Of a stretch of 64,000 bases of DNA, positions 10,239 through 18,400 are shown piece by piece; position 1 is the stretch's first letter, and every line of letters begins with the position of its first letter. A model generated the notes under the pieces. That model was not told the origin of the DNA. It made no database searches and worked only from the letters and a program-made list of their open reading frames with translations. A program made the position numbers and the translations under genes. Origin of the DNA: a virus; the IMG/VR virus record IMGVR_UViG_3300008117_000076, positions 1-64,000 of that record; one strand, 5' to 3'.

Positions 10239-10905
10239 AGTAATTAAATTTGGTAAAGCGTTTGGTCAATTAACACAAATAAGCCAAATTGCTGTCGCCG
10301 TGATTTTAATAGTTGTTGCATTTTCTGTTGGTAATTGTAATGGTAAAACTGAACTGGATTCATTTTTAGTAGAATACAAAACGCTACAAGAAAATGCAAA
10401 AAAGACAACAGTATATGCGGACTCACTACAACGTGAAGTCACACAGCTAGTAGATAGTGCAAAACGTCAAGATGATAAGATTAAAAAATTAACTATTAGT
10501 ATTTCGTTTAGAGAACAACAAAAAGTAGCACAAGTTCGACAACTTGCTCAACTTGAAAACAGAATTGAAGCGGCTAAGGCAGATTCTAACCTAATAGTCG
10601 TTGTTGCCACACAAGATACCGTAATTACAAATTTAAAAGAACAAGTAGTAACTACGGAAGCAATTGTTGATGACCAAAAACAAGTTATTCAGGCTCAGTC
10701 AACTCAAGTATTGGCGTTAAATCAAGCGTTAACATTATCGACGATGCGGGGAGACAGCCTGCAGACCGTTTTATCATCTTTACCAAAAGCTCCTTCTAAC
10801 CCTAATAAGTTTTTCTTTGGATTAATACCAAAGCCAAGTAGAACTGTTGTCGGTGTTGTGGCACTTGCGGCTGGAGTTGTTGTAGGGAGTCAACTAGGAC
10901 GGTAA
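10222..10905 (+). CDS. Membrane-anchored coiled-coil protein (spanin-like architecture, function unknown)
   Basis: The chosen ATG at 10222 has GGAG nine bases upstream; an earlier in-frame ATG at 10192 lies deeper in the previous gene. The 227-residue product has one hydrophobic segment near residues 20-37 (IAVAVILIVVAFSVG), a long Gln/Lys/Asp-rich coiled coil, and a second hydrophobic stretch at the extreme C-terminus (VVGVVALAAGVVVG). A short N-terminal anchor plus periplasmic-type coiled coil resembles inner-membrane spanins of lysis cassettes, but no endolysin or outer-membrane partner is adjacent and no lipobox is present. A structural role is also possible. Confidence 0.6.
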   Translation: MKILNEVIKFGKAFGQLTQISQIAVAVILIVVAFSVGNCNGKTELDSFLVEYKTLQENAKKTTVYADSLQREVTQLVDSAKRQDDKIKKLTISISFREQQKVAQVRQLAQLENRIEAAKADSNLIVVVATQDTVITNLKEQVVTTEAIVDDQKQVIQAQSTQVLALNQALTLSTMRGDSLQTVLSSLPKAPSNPNKFFFGLIPKPSRTVVGVVALAAGVVVGSQLGR

Positions 10906-10906
10906 A

Positions 10907-12487
10907 ATGACACAACCAAATATAAAAGATATTATTAAAGCAGAGTTTAAAAAGTGTGCGGCGAGTCCAGAATACTTTTTAAAGAAATACTCATTTATTC
11001 AACACCCGATTCGCGGTCGGGTGTTGTTTGATTTATACACATACCAATTAAACGCGATGCAGGATTTTGAAGAAAATCGATATAATATTGTTCTTAAGGG
11101 ACGCCAGCTCGGATTTTCTACATTGGTTGCAGGATATGCATTGTGGTTAATGTTATTTCATAAAGATAAAAACGTATTAGTTATCGCAACAAAACAAGAT
11201 ACTGCAAAAAACTTGGTAACAAAGGTAAGATTTATGCATGCCAATCTTCCCGTTTGGTTACGAGGAAGTATGGTAGAAGATAATAAGTTATCGATGAGAT
11301 TTGCAAATGGATCGCAAATTAAAGCTGTAGCAAGTAGTAAAGATGCTGGTCGTTCTGAAGCATTGTCTCTTCTTATTCTTGACGAGTGTGCGTTTATCGA
11401 TAACGCGGAAATTATCTGGACCGCAGCATCCAGTACGTTATCAACTGGTGGTAAAGCTATATTAATTTCTACTCCAAATGGTGTCGGTAACTTCTTCCAC
11501 AAGATGTGGCAACAAGCAGAAGCAAAAACAAATGAATTTAATACAATATTATTAGATTGGAGAGTTCATCCAGAACGAGATCAGGCATGGAGAGATAGAC
11601 AGACTGAAATTTTAGGTGAGATGCAAGCGGCACAAGAACACGATGCATCCTTCATATTTTCAGGTAACACAGTCGTCAGTCCAGATATAATTGAATTCTA
11701 TAAAAGAACACATATCAAAGAACCAATATCAAAGCAGGGATTTGATAACAACCTATGGGTATGGGAGTATCCTATTCCAGGAAAGACGTATATCGTCGCT
11801 GCGGACGTTGCACGTGGTGATGGCGAAGACTTTTCTACATTTCATGTTATTGACGCAGAACGATCTTTACAGGTAGCAGAATATAAAGGTAAATTATCTA
11901 CAAAAGAATTTGGTAATTTGATGATGTCTATCGCTACACAATATAATGACGCTTTATTAATACCTGATAATTCATCGATTGGATGGGCGGCAATTCAACA
12001 AGTAATTGACAGAGGATACCGAAATCTATTCTATATGTCAGCAGATATGCATTATGTAGATGTTGAACATCAAATTACTGACAAAAAATTTGTTACTGAA
12101 CGAAATATGAAACCTGGATTTGTTGTTTCATCTCGAACGCGTCCGTTGATTATCGCTAAAATTGAAGAATATATGCGAGAAAATGCCATCACAGTCCAAT
12201 CTGTAAGAACTATAACTGAATTTGAAACTTTTATTTGGAAAAATGGTAGAGCAGAGGCATTGCAAGGATATAATGATGACTTAATATTTGCATTAGGAAT
12301 TGGTTTGTGGGTACGAGATACGGCACTACGATTGCGTCAACAAGGAATTGAATTAACAAAATTATCGTTAGAACGCACTGCGTATACAACTATGCCTTTT
12401 GCACTAAACGGAAATCAAGTAAAGAACCCATACCAGATGCAAATCGGGGATCGACAAACAGAAGATATTACTTGGTTACTTGGATAA
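10907..12487 (+). CDS. 17: Terminase large subunit (T4 gp17 type)
   Basis: This is the DNA-packaging motor: an ATPase plus headful nuclease that docks on the portal. The 526-residue product shows a variant Walker A (KGRQLGFS, residues 64-71), Walker B (LLILDE, 155-160) and coupling motif (STP, 188-190). The RNase H-like nuclease domain has acidic residues in AADVARGDGED (D300), LIPDNSS (D354) and GYNDDLIFA (D457/D458). The length is somewhat shorter than T4 gp17 (610 residues). The gene starts one base after the membrane coiled-coil gene. All ATPase and nuclease motifs look intact. Confidence 0.96.
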   Translation: MTQPNIKDIIKAEFKKCAASPEYFLKKYSFIQHPIRGRVLFDLYTYQLNAMQDFEENRYNIVLKGRQLGFSTLVAGYALWLMLFHKDKNVLVIATKQDTAKNLVTKVRFMHANLPVWLRGSMVEDNKLSMRFANGSQIKAVASSKDAGRSEALSLLILDECAFIDNAEIIWTAASSTLSTGGKAILISTPNGVGNFFHKMWQQAEAKTNEFNTILLDWRVHPERDQAWRDRQTEILGEMQAAQEHDASFIFSGNTVVSPDIIEFYKRTHIKEPISKQGFDNNLWVWEYPIPGKTYIVAADVARGDGEDFSTFHVIDAERSLQVAEYKGKLSTKEFGNLMMSIATQYNDALLIPDNSSIGWAAIQQVIDRGYRNLFYMSADMHYVDVEHQITDKKFVTERNMKPGFVVSSRTRPLIIAKIEEYMRENAITVQSVRTITEFETFIWKNGRAEALQGYNDDLIFALGIGLWVRDTALRLRQQGIELTKLSLERTAYTTMPFALNGNQVKNPYQMQIGDRQTEDITWLLG

Positions 12488-12513
12488 ATCCATAGATAAT
12501 ACAATTTTTCCTT

Positions 12514-12522
12514 ATATTTATA
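12514..12522 (+). promoter_or_regulatory. Candidate late promoter ATATTTATA
   Basis: ATATTTATA sits in the 60-base gap between the terminase and the 12548 gene, 25 bases before the ATG. The same element recurs in similar positions across the window. Confidence 0.5.
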
Positions 12523-12547
12523 TAATGACATCGTTTTTGAGACATAT

Positions 12548-12811
12548 ATGAAACCTGATGAATTGAGAGAATTAGTTCGAACTGAATTACATAGTCTTAT
12601 GAACGTTCAAGAAAAATCGGTTCCGCAACCTTACAATAGAAACGGTGCACGGGAAATGACTAGTGCTCAAGTTAAACGTAGGGATAAAGTTGGACAAAAG
12701 ATGTTAGACAATCCCGGCGCAGTTAAATACTTTAAAAAAGAATTTGGCGACGAGTGGGAAGATTATTTGTGGGCAACAGCAACCAATATCGCCATCGATG
12801 GTGGAGAGTAA
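12548..12811 (+). CDS. Small head-region protein of unknown function
   Basis: The 87-residue acidic and basic mixed protein opens a run of small genes between terminase and portal. Its N-terminus (MKPDELRELVRTELHSLM) is an amphipathic helix with the Leu/Glu spacing seen at the start of several neighbours. No domain is recognised. It ends two bases before the next ATG, so the two are probably translated together. A packaged or head-assembly role is inferred from position only. Confidence 0.65.
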   Translation: MKPDELRELVRTELHSLMNVQEKSVPQPYNRNGAREMTSAQVKRRDKVGQKMLDNPGAVKYFKKEFGDEWEDYLWATATNIAIDGGE

Positions 12812-12813
12812 TT

Positions 12814-13344
12814 ATGATTCGTTTAACGGGATTAGTAAATTTAAGACCAGTTGTGACTTTAAAAGGGTCTGCATTAGAAGAAGCAGAACTTACTGATAAG
12901 CAAAAACAACTTGATGTTGATAAAGATGGTAAGATTGAAGGTGATGATCTTGCAAAACTTCGTGCTAAAAATGAAACTCACGGAGGTGATCACGAAGTAT
13001 CAATGGCACAAGGATTATTAGACGATATTATTCGTAGTGCAACTGAACTCAAGGCAAAGATGGGCGCGGGGGAAAAGGATATTCCAGCGTGGATTCAAGA
13101 CCACATTTCTCAAGCACAAAATTTTATTAATCAAGCATCTACTAACTATCATGAATATAATACACCTATGGAAAATATGCCGTGTGAGGGTGAAGGTTGT
13201 ATGGATGCACCAGTAACCGAAAAAGCACCAGAGGGATGGGAAGGTACGGTTAAAGCAATGAAAGACGAACCTGGTATTGATAATCCGTGGGCATTAGCAC
13301 ATTGGATGAAGAACAAGGGATATAAATCACACAAAGGACAATAA
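12814..13344 (+). CDS. Head-region protein with an EF-hand-type calcium loop
   Basis: The ATG at 12814 has GGAGAG directly upstream; an earlier in-frame start at 12754 is inside the previous gene and lacks a site. The 176-residue product contains DVDKDGKIEGDDL, which has acidic residues at the positions expected of an EF-hand or dockerin calcium loop. A C-terminal motif (EGWEGTVKAMK, then NPWALAHWMKNKGY) resembles one I recall from small proteins of related environmental phages. Calcium binding is inferred from the loop alone. It lies in the terminase-to-portal cluster and may be an internal head protein. Confidence 0.7.
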   Translation: MIRLTGLVNLRPVVTLKGSALEEAELTDKQKQLDVDKDGKIEGDDLAKLRAKNETHGGDHEVSMAQGLLDDIIRSATELKAKMGAGEKDIPAWIQDHISQAQNFINQASTNYHEYNTPMENMPCEGEGCMDAPVTEKAPEGWEGTVKAMKDEPGIDNPWALAHWMKNKGYKSHKGQ

Positions 13345-13345
13345 A

Positions 13346-14989
13346 ATGAATAACGCGTTTGATTTTAAAAAATTTGAAAAACGCTTATTAGAAGCTTTAC
13401 AACGAAACGAGAAATTTATTAAAATTCTCGAAGAGCAAGAATCTGCTGCTGACCAAGCTAAAAAAATGGGTTTAAAAAGTATGGGATTCGGTCGTTGGGG
13501 TAAGGACGATAAAGTAACTCACAAAACCACAGATGGTAAACTCGAACCAGTAAAACAAGATGATGAGAAAGAAAAAGAAGCTCCATCTGGTGAGAAAAAA
13601 CCACAAGATAATCAACCTAAAAAAGACACAGCCGCAGGTGAAACTAAACCAGAACAACCTAAAGAAGAACCAGACCCAGCTAAAGACAAAGCACAACAAG
13701 CAATGCCTAAAGCAAAATTGTCAGGTCGTCCATTAAGTAAAGTCCCATCAGAACAACTCCAGCAAGTTGCTACTCGTATTGATGATTTAGCAAAGATGGG
13801 CGAAGAAGCTAAAGCAAAGGGAGAAAAAGCACCAAACTTTAATTTGTGTCAAGTTGCCATTCCCGGCACTAACCTATTCTGTGGTGATAATAAAGGTATT
13901 CCTCGTGCCGAAATGCCTCAATTTAAAGGTACACCACGCGCGGGATCTCCAGCAGATAAACTTCCTAAAGATAAAGATGGAGAAGTAGATACCGAAGAAT
14001 TCTTTAAGCAAATGTTGGAAAAGGATGGCATCAAGGTATCAGAACCAACCACCGTTCCACCTGACCGATTAAAGGCAACGCAATCTGAATTGGTTGGTGT
14101 GAAGGTAGCAGGTATGAGTAAGGTATTAGCAGATAAGAACCATCCTGCATATGGAAAGATTACCGCACCAATCTATGTCAGTCGTGATGGGTATGTATTA
14201 GACGGACATCATCGTTGGGCGGCAGTAGTTGCACACAACGCATCTAATCCAAACGATCAAATTGAAATGCAAGTTCGTGTTATTGATGATGATATTGAAC
14301 CTTTAGTACAAAAATCTAATAAATTTGCAGAAGATATTGGTATTCGTGCTAAAGCAGCAGATACGGGATCGGCCGGTGATGGTAAATCTGCAGAAACTCC
14401 AAAAGAAGAACCAAAGAAAAAAGGATTTACTCGACGTATGTTGGATACGGTTAAATCGTGGGGTAAGAAGCAAAAAGAAGAAGCCAAAGCATTCTTTGAA
14501 GAAGAACTACACAAAGGTAAGACACCAGAACGCCGTTCTCTAGTTGAAAAAGTTCGTGATAAAGCAAAAGGTGCATGGAAAGATATTAAACACGAATTAA
14601 AACATGAAAAAGCAGTATTTCGTGATGCCGGTCGTGGACTTCGTGGATTCTTCCGTGGTAAAGGACCAAATGAACGTGAAAAGAAAGCAATGCAATCTGT
14701 TGCAACAAAAGTAGTTATGACTGCTGTAGTTGCTACGGGTCTTGGAGCTGCAGCAGGTGGTGCGGCCGCACTTGGTAAGGCAGTCTTAATTGAATTTATT
14801 CCACACGTTGTTGGTGAAAGTATCTTAAAGGGAGCAGGACGTGCGGCATTGTTCGCTGGTCCAGAAGATCAAACTGATGACGCAATGATGGAAAAATTTA
14901 TTGAGTTAGTATTAAAAAATATGGAAGAGATGGATATCCCAGATGAAGTAATAGAAAAAGCATTTATGAATTATAAGGGAGAAGAATAA
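13346..14989 (+). CDS. Large internal-type protein with GFGRWGK motif and ParB/Srx-like domain
   Basis: The 547-residue product starts one base after the previous stop. Its N-terminus carries QAKKMGLKSMGFGRWGK followed by THKT, a motif also found at the start of the ADP-ribosyltransferase-like gene at 16370. A Lys/Glu/Pro-rich low-complexity linker follows. A compact domain contains YVLDGHHRWAA, the signature of the ParB/sulfiredoxin-like fold, which can bind or hydrolyse nucleotides. The C-terminal third is basic with an Ala/Gly-rich hydrophobic helix (MTAVVATGLGAAAGGAAALG). The layout suits a protein packed in the head and delivered with DNA; this is inference. It overlaps the next gene by one base (TAATG). 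Confidence 0.65.
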   Translation: MNNAFDFKKFEKRLLEALQRNEKFIKILEEQESAADQAKKMGLKSMGFGRWGKDDKVTHKTTDGKLEPVKQDDEKEKEAPSGEKKPQDNQPKKDTAAGETKPEQPKEEPDPAKDKAQQAMPKAKLSGRPLSKVPSEQLQQVATRIDDLAKMGEEAKAKGEKAPNFNLCQVAIPGTNLFCGDNKGIPRAEMPQFKGTPRAGSPADKLPKDKDGEVDTEEFFKQMLEKDGIKVSEPTTVPPDRLKATQSELVGVKVAGMSKVLADKNHPAYGKITAPIYVSRDGYVLDGHHRWAAVVAHNASNPNDQIEMQVRVIDDDIEPLVQKSNKFAEDIGIRAKAADTGSAGDGKSAETPKEEPKKKGFTRRMLDTVKSWGKKQKEEAKAFFEEELHKGKTPERRSLVEKVRDKAKGAWKDIKHELKHEKAVFRDAGRGLRGFFRGKGPNEREKKAMQSVATKVVMTAVVATGLGAAAGGAAALGKAVLIEFIPHVVGESILKGAGRAALFAGPEDQTDDAMMEKFIELVLKNMEEMDIPDEVIEKAFMNYKGEE

Positions 14990-15354
14990 TGGAAGAGATT
15001 GCAAAGTTTATCGCAACGTTGATGGCAAGTCGTAATCAAGCACATATATTTCATTTACAGACTACATCATTTGCCGCACATAAAGCATTAGATGATTATT
15101 ATTCTGGAATAGTTGATCTTATTGATTCGTATGCGGAAATGGCACAAGGTCGTTATGGAATTATTACGGGATATTCTGCAACAAATATGGCATTGATTGA
15201 AGATGGTAACTTTCTTAAGTACTTTATGGGATTACAGAAGTTTGTAGACAATATTCGTCAAACTTTACCACAAGACGGGGAACTCAACAATACTGTTGAT
15301 GAAATTTCTGGTTTAATTTCATCTACCGTGTACAAGTTGAAGTTTTTAAAATAA
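14989..15354 (+). CDS. Dps/ferritin-like helical protein (DUF5856-like)
   Basis: The 121-residue, almost wholly helical protein has the pattern HIFHLQTTSFAAHKALDDYY followed by D and AE residues about one helix later. The spacing of His, Asp and Glu resembles Dps/ferritin-like proteins and the phage family DUF5856. Dps proteins bind iron and protect DNA, so a packaged or early-acting stress role is possible. It is translationally coupled on both sides through TAATG overlaps. Iron binding is not proven by the sequence alone. Confidence 0.6.
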   Translation: MEEIAKFIATLMASRNQAHIFHLQTTSFAAHKALDDYYSGIVDLIDSYAEMAQGRYGIITGYSATNMALIEDGNFLKYFMGLQKFVDNIRQTLPQDGELNNTVDEISGLISSTVYKLKFLK

Positions 15355-15584
15355 TGGAATACAAAGATTTTTATCGTGATATATTAAACGAAAATTTACA
15401 ACTTGCTGAAGAAGTGTTTAATTTACTAGAAAAAAACACGCCTACGGACCCCGATAAATGGTCAAAAGCAAAAGCAGCTGCACGTGCTAAATTTGATGTA
15501 TATCCATCTGCATATGCTAACTTATGGGCAGCAAAGAAATATAAGAGTATGGGTGGTGGGTGGAAGAAGGGTAAAAATGATTAG
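15354..15584 (+). CDS. Small conserved phage protein with AKFDVYPSAYAN motif
   Basis: The 76-residue product begins with an amphipathic stretch (YKDFYRDILNENLQ) like its neighbours and ends with KFDVYPSAYANLWAAKKY plus a Gly/Lys tail. I recall the same C-terminal motif from small proteins of related environmental phages, but its function is unknown to me. Start and stop both overlap adjacent genes, indicating coupled translation. Confidence 0.65.
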   Translation: MEYKDFYRDILNENLQLAEEVFNLLEKNTPTDPDKWSKAKAAARAKFDVYPSAYANLWAAKKYKSMGGGWKKGKND

Positions 15585-15903
15585 TCTTACTGATATTTTA
15601 GAAGAAGTTGTTGACCAACTTGACGAAAAATACAAGACCAAAGGTAGTCTTGGTAAATGGCTTCGTCAAAAATGGGTAGACATTTCTCGTAAAAATAAAG
15701 ACGGAAAACATCCACCATGTGGTGATTCAGCAGGTAAGAAAGAACGAAAAGGTGGATCAGCAAAGTATCCAAAGTGTAGACCGGCTCGTTCTGCGGCAGC
15801 AATGACCAAAGGTGAAAAACGATCGGCAGTTACTAGAAAACGAAAAGCAAAAAATACCGGTGGAAAACCAAAGATGGTATCAACATTTAAGAAGGAAGAT
15901 TAA
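15577..15903 (+). CDS. Basic Cys-containing protein, DUF5872-like
   Basis: The ATG at 15577 overlaps the previous stop and has GAAGG upstream; the longer frame from 15484 lies inside the previous gene and is rejected. The 108-residue product starts with MISLTDILEEV and then has KWVDISRKNKDGKHPPCG, a KYPKC element and a GEKRSAVTRKRKAKN tail. This arrangement resembles the DUF5872 family. It is strongly basic, so nucleic-acid contact is plausible. The function is unknown. Confidence 0.65.
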   Translation: MISLTDILEEVVDQLDEKYKTKGSLGKWLRQKWVDISRKNKDGKHPPCGDSAGKKERKGGSAKYPKCRPARSAAAMTKGEKRSAVTRKRKAKNTGGKPKMVSTFKKED

Positions 15904-15905
15904 CT

Positions 15906-16370
15906 ATGGCTAATCTAGACAATGATATGTTTAACGCACAATTTCCAGTTGACGAAACACGACTAGAAGAAGCGTGCTGGGACGGATACAAACAAGTTGG
16001 GATGAAAGAAAAAAATGGTAAAATGGTTCCTAATTGTGTCCCCGTTAACGAAAATGATTTGTACGAAGGTGAGTTCTGTTCAGCATGTTTAGCAGAGTAC
16101 ATCAAAGAACATGCTAATTTAATGATGGAAGCAGAATATCAAGGTCGTAAAGTTAAACTTGGAAAGCCGATGCAAGGTGATGTCAAGAAGTTTAAGGTAT
16201 ATGTTAAAGACCCAAAAACCGGAAATGTTAAAAAAGTTAATTTTGGTGACAAATCTATGAGAATTAAAAAGTCCAATCCAGGCCGACGTAAGAATTTTAG
16301 AGCACGACATAATTGCGATAATCCTGGTCCAAGAACAAAAGCTCGGTATTGGTCTTGTCGTAAGTGGTAA
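15906..16370 (+). CDS. Conserved phage protein with basic C-terminal Cys domain
   Basis: The 154-residue product has two parts: an acidic N-terminal region with CWDGYKQVGMK and VPNCVP, and a basic C-terminal domain (YQGRKVKLGKP through RHNCDNPGPRTKARYWSC). The C-terminal part is of a type I recall from head-gene clusters of marine T4-like phages, without a known function. Cysteines in FCSACL and near the end might bind metal. It overlaps the next start by one base. Confidence 0.65.
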   Translation: MANLDNDMFNAQFPVDETRLEEACWDGYKQVGMKEKNGKMVPNCVPVNENDLYEGEFCSACLAEYIKEHANLMMEAEYQGRKVKLGKPMQGDVKKFKVYVKDPKTGNVKKVNFGDKSMRIKKSNPGRRKNFRARHNCDNPGPRTKARYWSCRKW

Positions 16371-17587
16371 TGTTTACGACTAACGATTACCTTATTGAAA
16401 CTCTTACCCCAGCAGAACAAGCTAAAAAATTAGGCTTGAAATATCTGGGGTTTGGTCGTTGGGGTAAAATTGTAAACAAAAAAGGAGTTACCACGCATAA
16501 AACCGAAGGTAGTAAACTTGTCCCTGTTGCAAAAAATAAAGGTGGTACAACACAAAAACCAAAAAGCACATCGCAACAAAAGAAAGTTAAAGTTCAAAGG
16601 GGTGAACCATTACTTCCGTGGCTTCTTCCTAATCCGTGGGCTGGAGCAGACGAAGAAACTTCAATAGAACGTTTAGAACGCCGACGAGAACGATATGCGG
16701 AGGGTCAAGGATTAAGTGCAGAATGGAGTCGTCCACCTGAAGTGGTTGAAGAAGCTAAATCACATTGGACACAAATTGATCAGTTAACACAAGGCCCTGC
16801 AGAAACACCAAACGAAAAGGCAATTCGACTACAAGTTAAAACATTAGGATTGAAACGAGCTAACTTGCCGGGTAGTTTGTTACGGGGTACATTGTTTATT
16901 GGTCCAAGTGGAAAGGTAACTCACGCTGCAGATTTTCGTACTGGAAAATTATATAAACTAAAAAAACCATTCAATCCCAAAACAGGAGAACCTTCTGAAG
17001 TAGATGTGGCTACTGGCATAATATGGACAACGCCGGTTGACCCCGCCCGTTCAGATAGACAACAAGTTCTAGCAAATATTCGAATGTGGACTGACGATAA
17101 AGTATTTGACAGAATTACAAGTCAAAGATTGCAAATTTACGAAACAATGGATAAGCTAATTGACCAAGCTAACCTTCGTGTAACTGAAGCAAAAGAACTA
17201 TATCGTGGCGTTTATTTTACAAATAAAAATATAGACTACGCAAAATCATTTATAAAATTGATAACTTCTGGTGGTACCATTGAACTCCCACCGTCAGGAT
17301 TTACCACAACACTTAAAGTGGCAATGGATTTTGCAAATATTGGTGACCCACAAGTATCTGTTATTCTTCGCGCTCTTCCTCCAAAAAAAGGATTTCGAGC
17401 AATGCATCTCGCTGGTATTCCACGAAACGCTCACGAAAAAGAATCTGAAGTGGTTACTCGGTCGTCAAAGTTCCAAATTATGAGTGTACTACAACAAGAA
17501 ACCAGACGAGAAAAAACTATAACAGAACCAGACGGACGATTGATTAATGTCACATATACCGTTCAACTTCAACAGCTAGAAAAATAA
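16370..17587 (+). CDS. ADP-ribosyltransferase-like protein, probably packaged (Alt-like role)
   Basis: I use the ATG at 16370 that overlaps the previous stop; the GTG at 16364 has no separate support. The 405-residue product has the shared motif AEQAKKLGLKYLGFGRWGK at residues 15-33. In its C-terminal half it shows the order expected of R-S-E type ADP-ribosyltransferases: LYRG with R279, SGFTTT at 309-314, and ESE at 358-360. T4 Alt, a head-packaged enzyme, modifies host RNA polymerase on infection. This gene also lies among head genes, so a similar delivered effector is inferred. The middle motif has Thr instead of the usual STS serines. The target is unknown. Confidence 0.65.
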   Translation: MFTTNDYLIETLTPAEQAKKLGLKYLGFGRWGKIVNKKGVTTHKTEGSKLVPVAKNKGGTTQKPKSTSQQKKVKVQRGEPLLPWLLPNPWAGADEETSIERLERRRERYAEGQGLSAEWSRPPEVVEEAKSHWTQIDQLTQGPAETPNEKAIRLQVKTLGLKRANLPGSLLRGTLFIGPSGKVTHAADFRTGKLYKLKKPFNPKTGEPSEVDVATGIIWTTPVDPARSDRQQVLANIRMWTDDKVFDRITSQRLQIYETMDKLIDQANLRVTEAKELYRGVYFTNKNIDYAKSFIKLITSGGTIELPPSGFTTTLKVAMDFANIGDPQVSVILRALPPKKGFRAMHLAGIPRNAHEKESEVVTRSSKFQIMSVLQQETRREKTITEPDGRLINVTYTVQLQQLEK

Positions 17588-17588
17588 T

Positions 17589-18047
17589 ATGAAAAAAATG
17601 ACGATTGTAGATTTATTGATGGGTGATTCGATGCGGGGTACGAAAAAACTCCTTGACCGATTGGAAACAAAAAAGACCACTCCCACGGTAAATGAGAATA
17701 CTTATATTAGTAAGGTTGACGCAAAGCGTATTTATGATAAGATGGGATATGACTTTGACTTCAACGAGTTTTTGTTGGGTATGAACACCGAATTAGAACA
17801 TCAAGACGTTACTAAAGGCAATATCGTCAAGACGGCAAAGATAGCAGCGGCCCACTTGAAGGAGAAGCCAAATTATTATACTTTACTAAAAAAATATATT
17901 GAAACTAAAAACGAAGATATAAGTGGGACCGCAGGACCAACTTCAAGCGTATCAAGTTTAGTGGGTCCAGTTGGTTACATTAAAGGAGCACCAAAACCTA
18001 AAGATGTAAAAAAGATGCGTTCGCATCTCGACAAGGAGAAAAATTAA
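17589..18047 (+). CDS. DUF5661-like small protein
   Basis: The 152-residue product contains a segment (KRIYDKMGYDFDFNEFLLGM, then ELEHQDVT and TAKIAAAHLKE) resembling the DUF5661 family of phages and bacteria, whose function is unknown. The N-terminus (MKKMTIVDLLMGDS) again resembles those of neighbouring head-region proteins. A Gly/Ser/Pro-rich tail follows the domain. It overlaps the next gene by one base. Confidence 0.65.
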   Translation: MKKMTIVDLLMGDSMRGTKKLLDRLETKKTTPTVNENTYISKVDAKRIYDKMGYDFDFNEFLLGMNTELEHQDVTKGNIVKTAKIAAAHLKEKPNYYTLLKKYIETKNEDISGTAGPTSSVSSLVGPVGYIKGAPKPKDVKKMRSHLDKEKN

Positions 18048-18385
18048 TGATTCGCTTAAAAGATATATTAATAGAACACGGTAATAAAGAAAACCGTATC
18101 AACTTGATGAAATTAGAAGTGCTAATGGAGAAAATGTTGCCGGTGCTCGCTAAGAATAACGCAACAAAACTGACACAAATTTGCACAGAAATTCATCAAA
18201 TGGCTACAAAACTTAATGAATTACCTTATACATTATGGAACGCATATCCAGAGTGGCCGGTGTTAAAGGTAGCATTAATATCTAAAATTGCTGAAGCTAA
18301 AGAAGAAGCTTCAAAATTATTAGAATCTGAAAAAGTCGATGTCCTTCCGTTTGTAAAAGCGTTGGACGAACTTATCGCAGACTAA
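18047..18385 (+). CDS. Small helical head-region protein of unknown function
   Basis: The 112-residue product begins MIRLKDILIEHG and is predicted to be largely helical with Leu/Lys/Glu heptad-like patterns. No domain is recognised. It is coupled to the previous gene (TAATG) and ends 15 bases before the portal gene. An internal head or portal-associated role is inferred from position. Confidence 0.6.
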   Translation: MIRLKDILIEHGNKENRINLMKLEVLMEKMLPVLAKNNATKLTQICTEIHQMATKLNELPYTLWNAYPEWPVLKVALISKIAEAKEEASKLLESEKVDVLPFVKALDELIAD

Positions 18386-18400
18386 CATAAGTGAGGTTTT

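Noticed and set aside
10222-10905. Two-component or unimolecular spanin assignment
   Set aside because: No lipobox (the Cys in VGNC is preceded by Asn), no adjacent lysis genes; only the membrane and coiled-coil layout is kept.
15484-15576. Longer start for the DUF5872-like gene
   Set aside because: It lies inside the previous coding frame and has no ribosome site; the ATG at 15577 overlaps the previous stop with GAAGG upstream.
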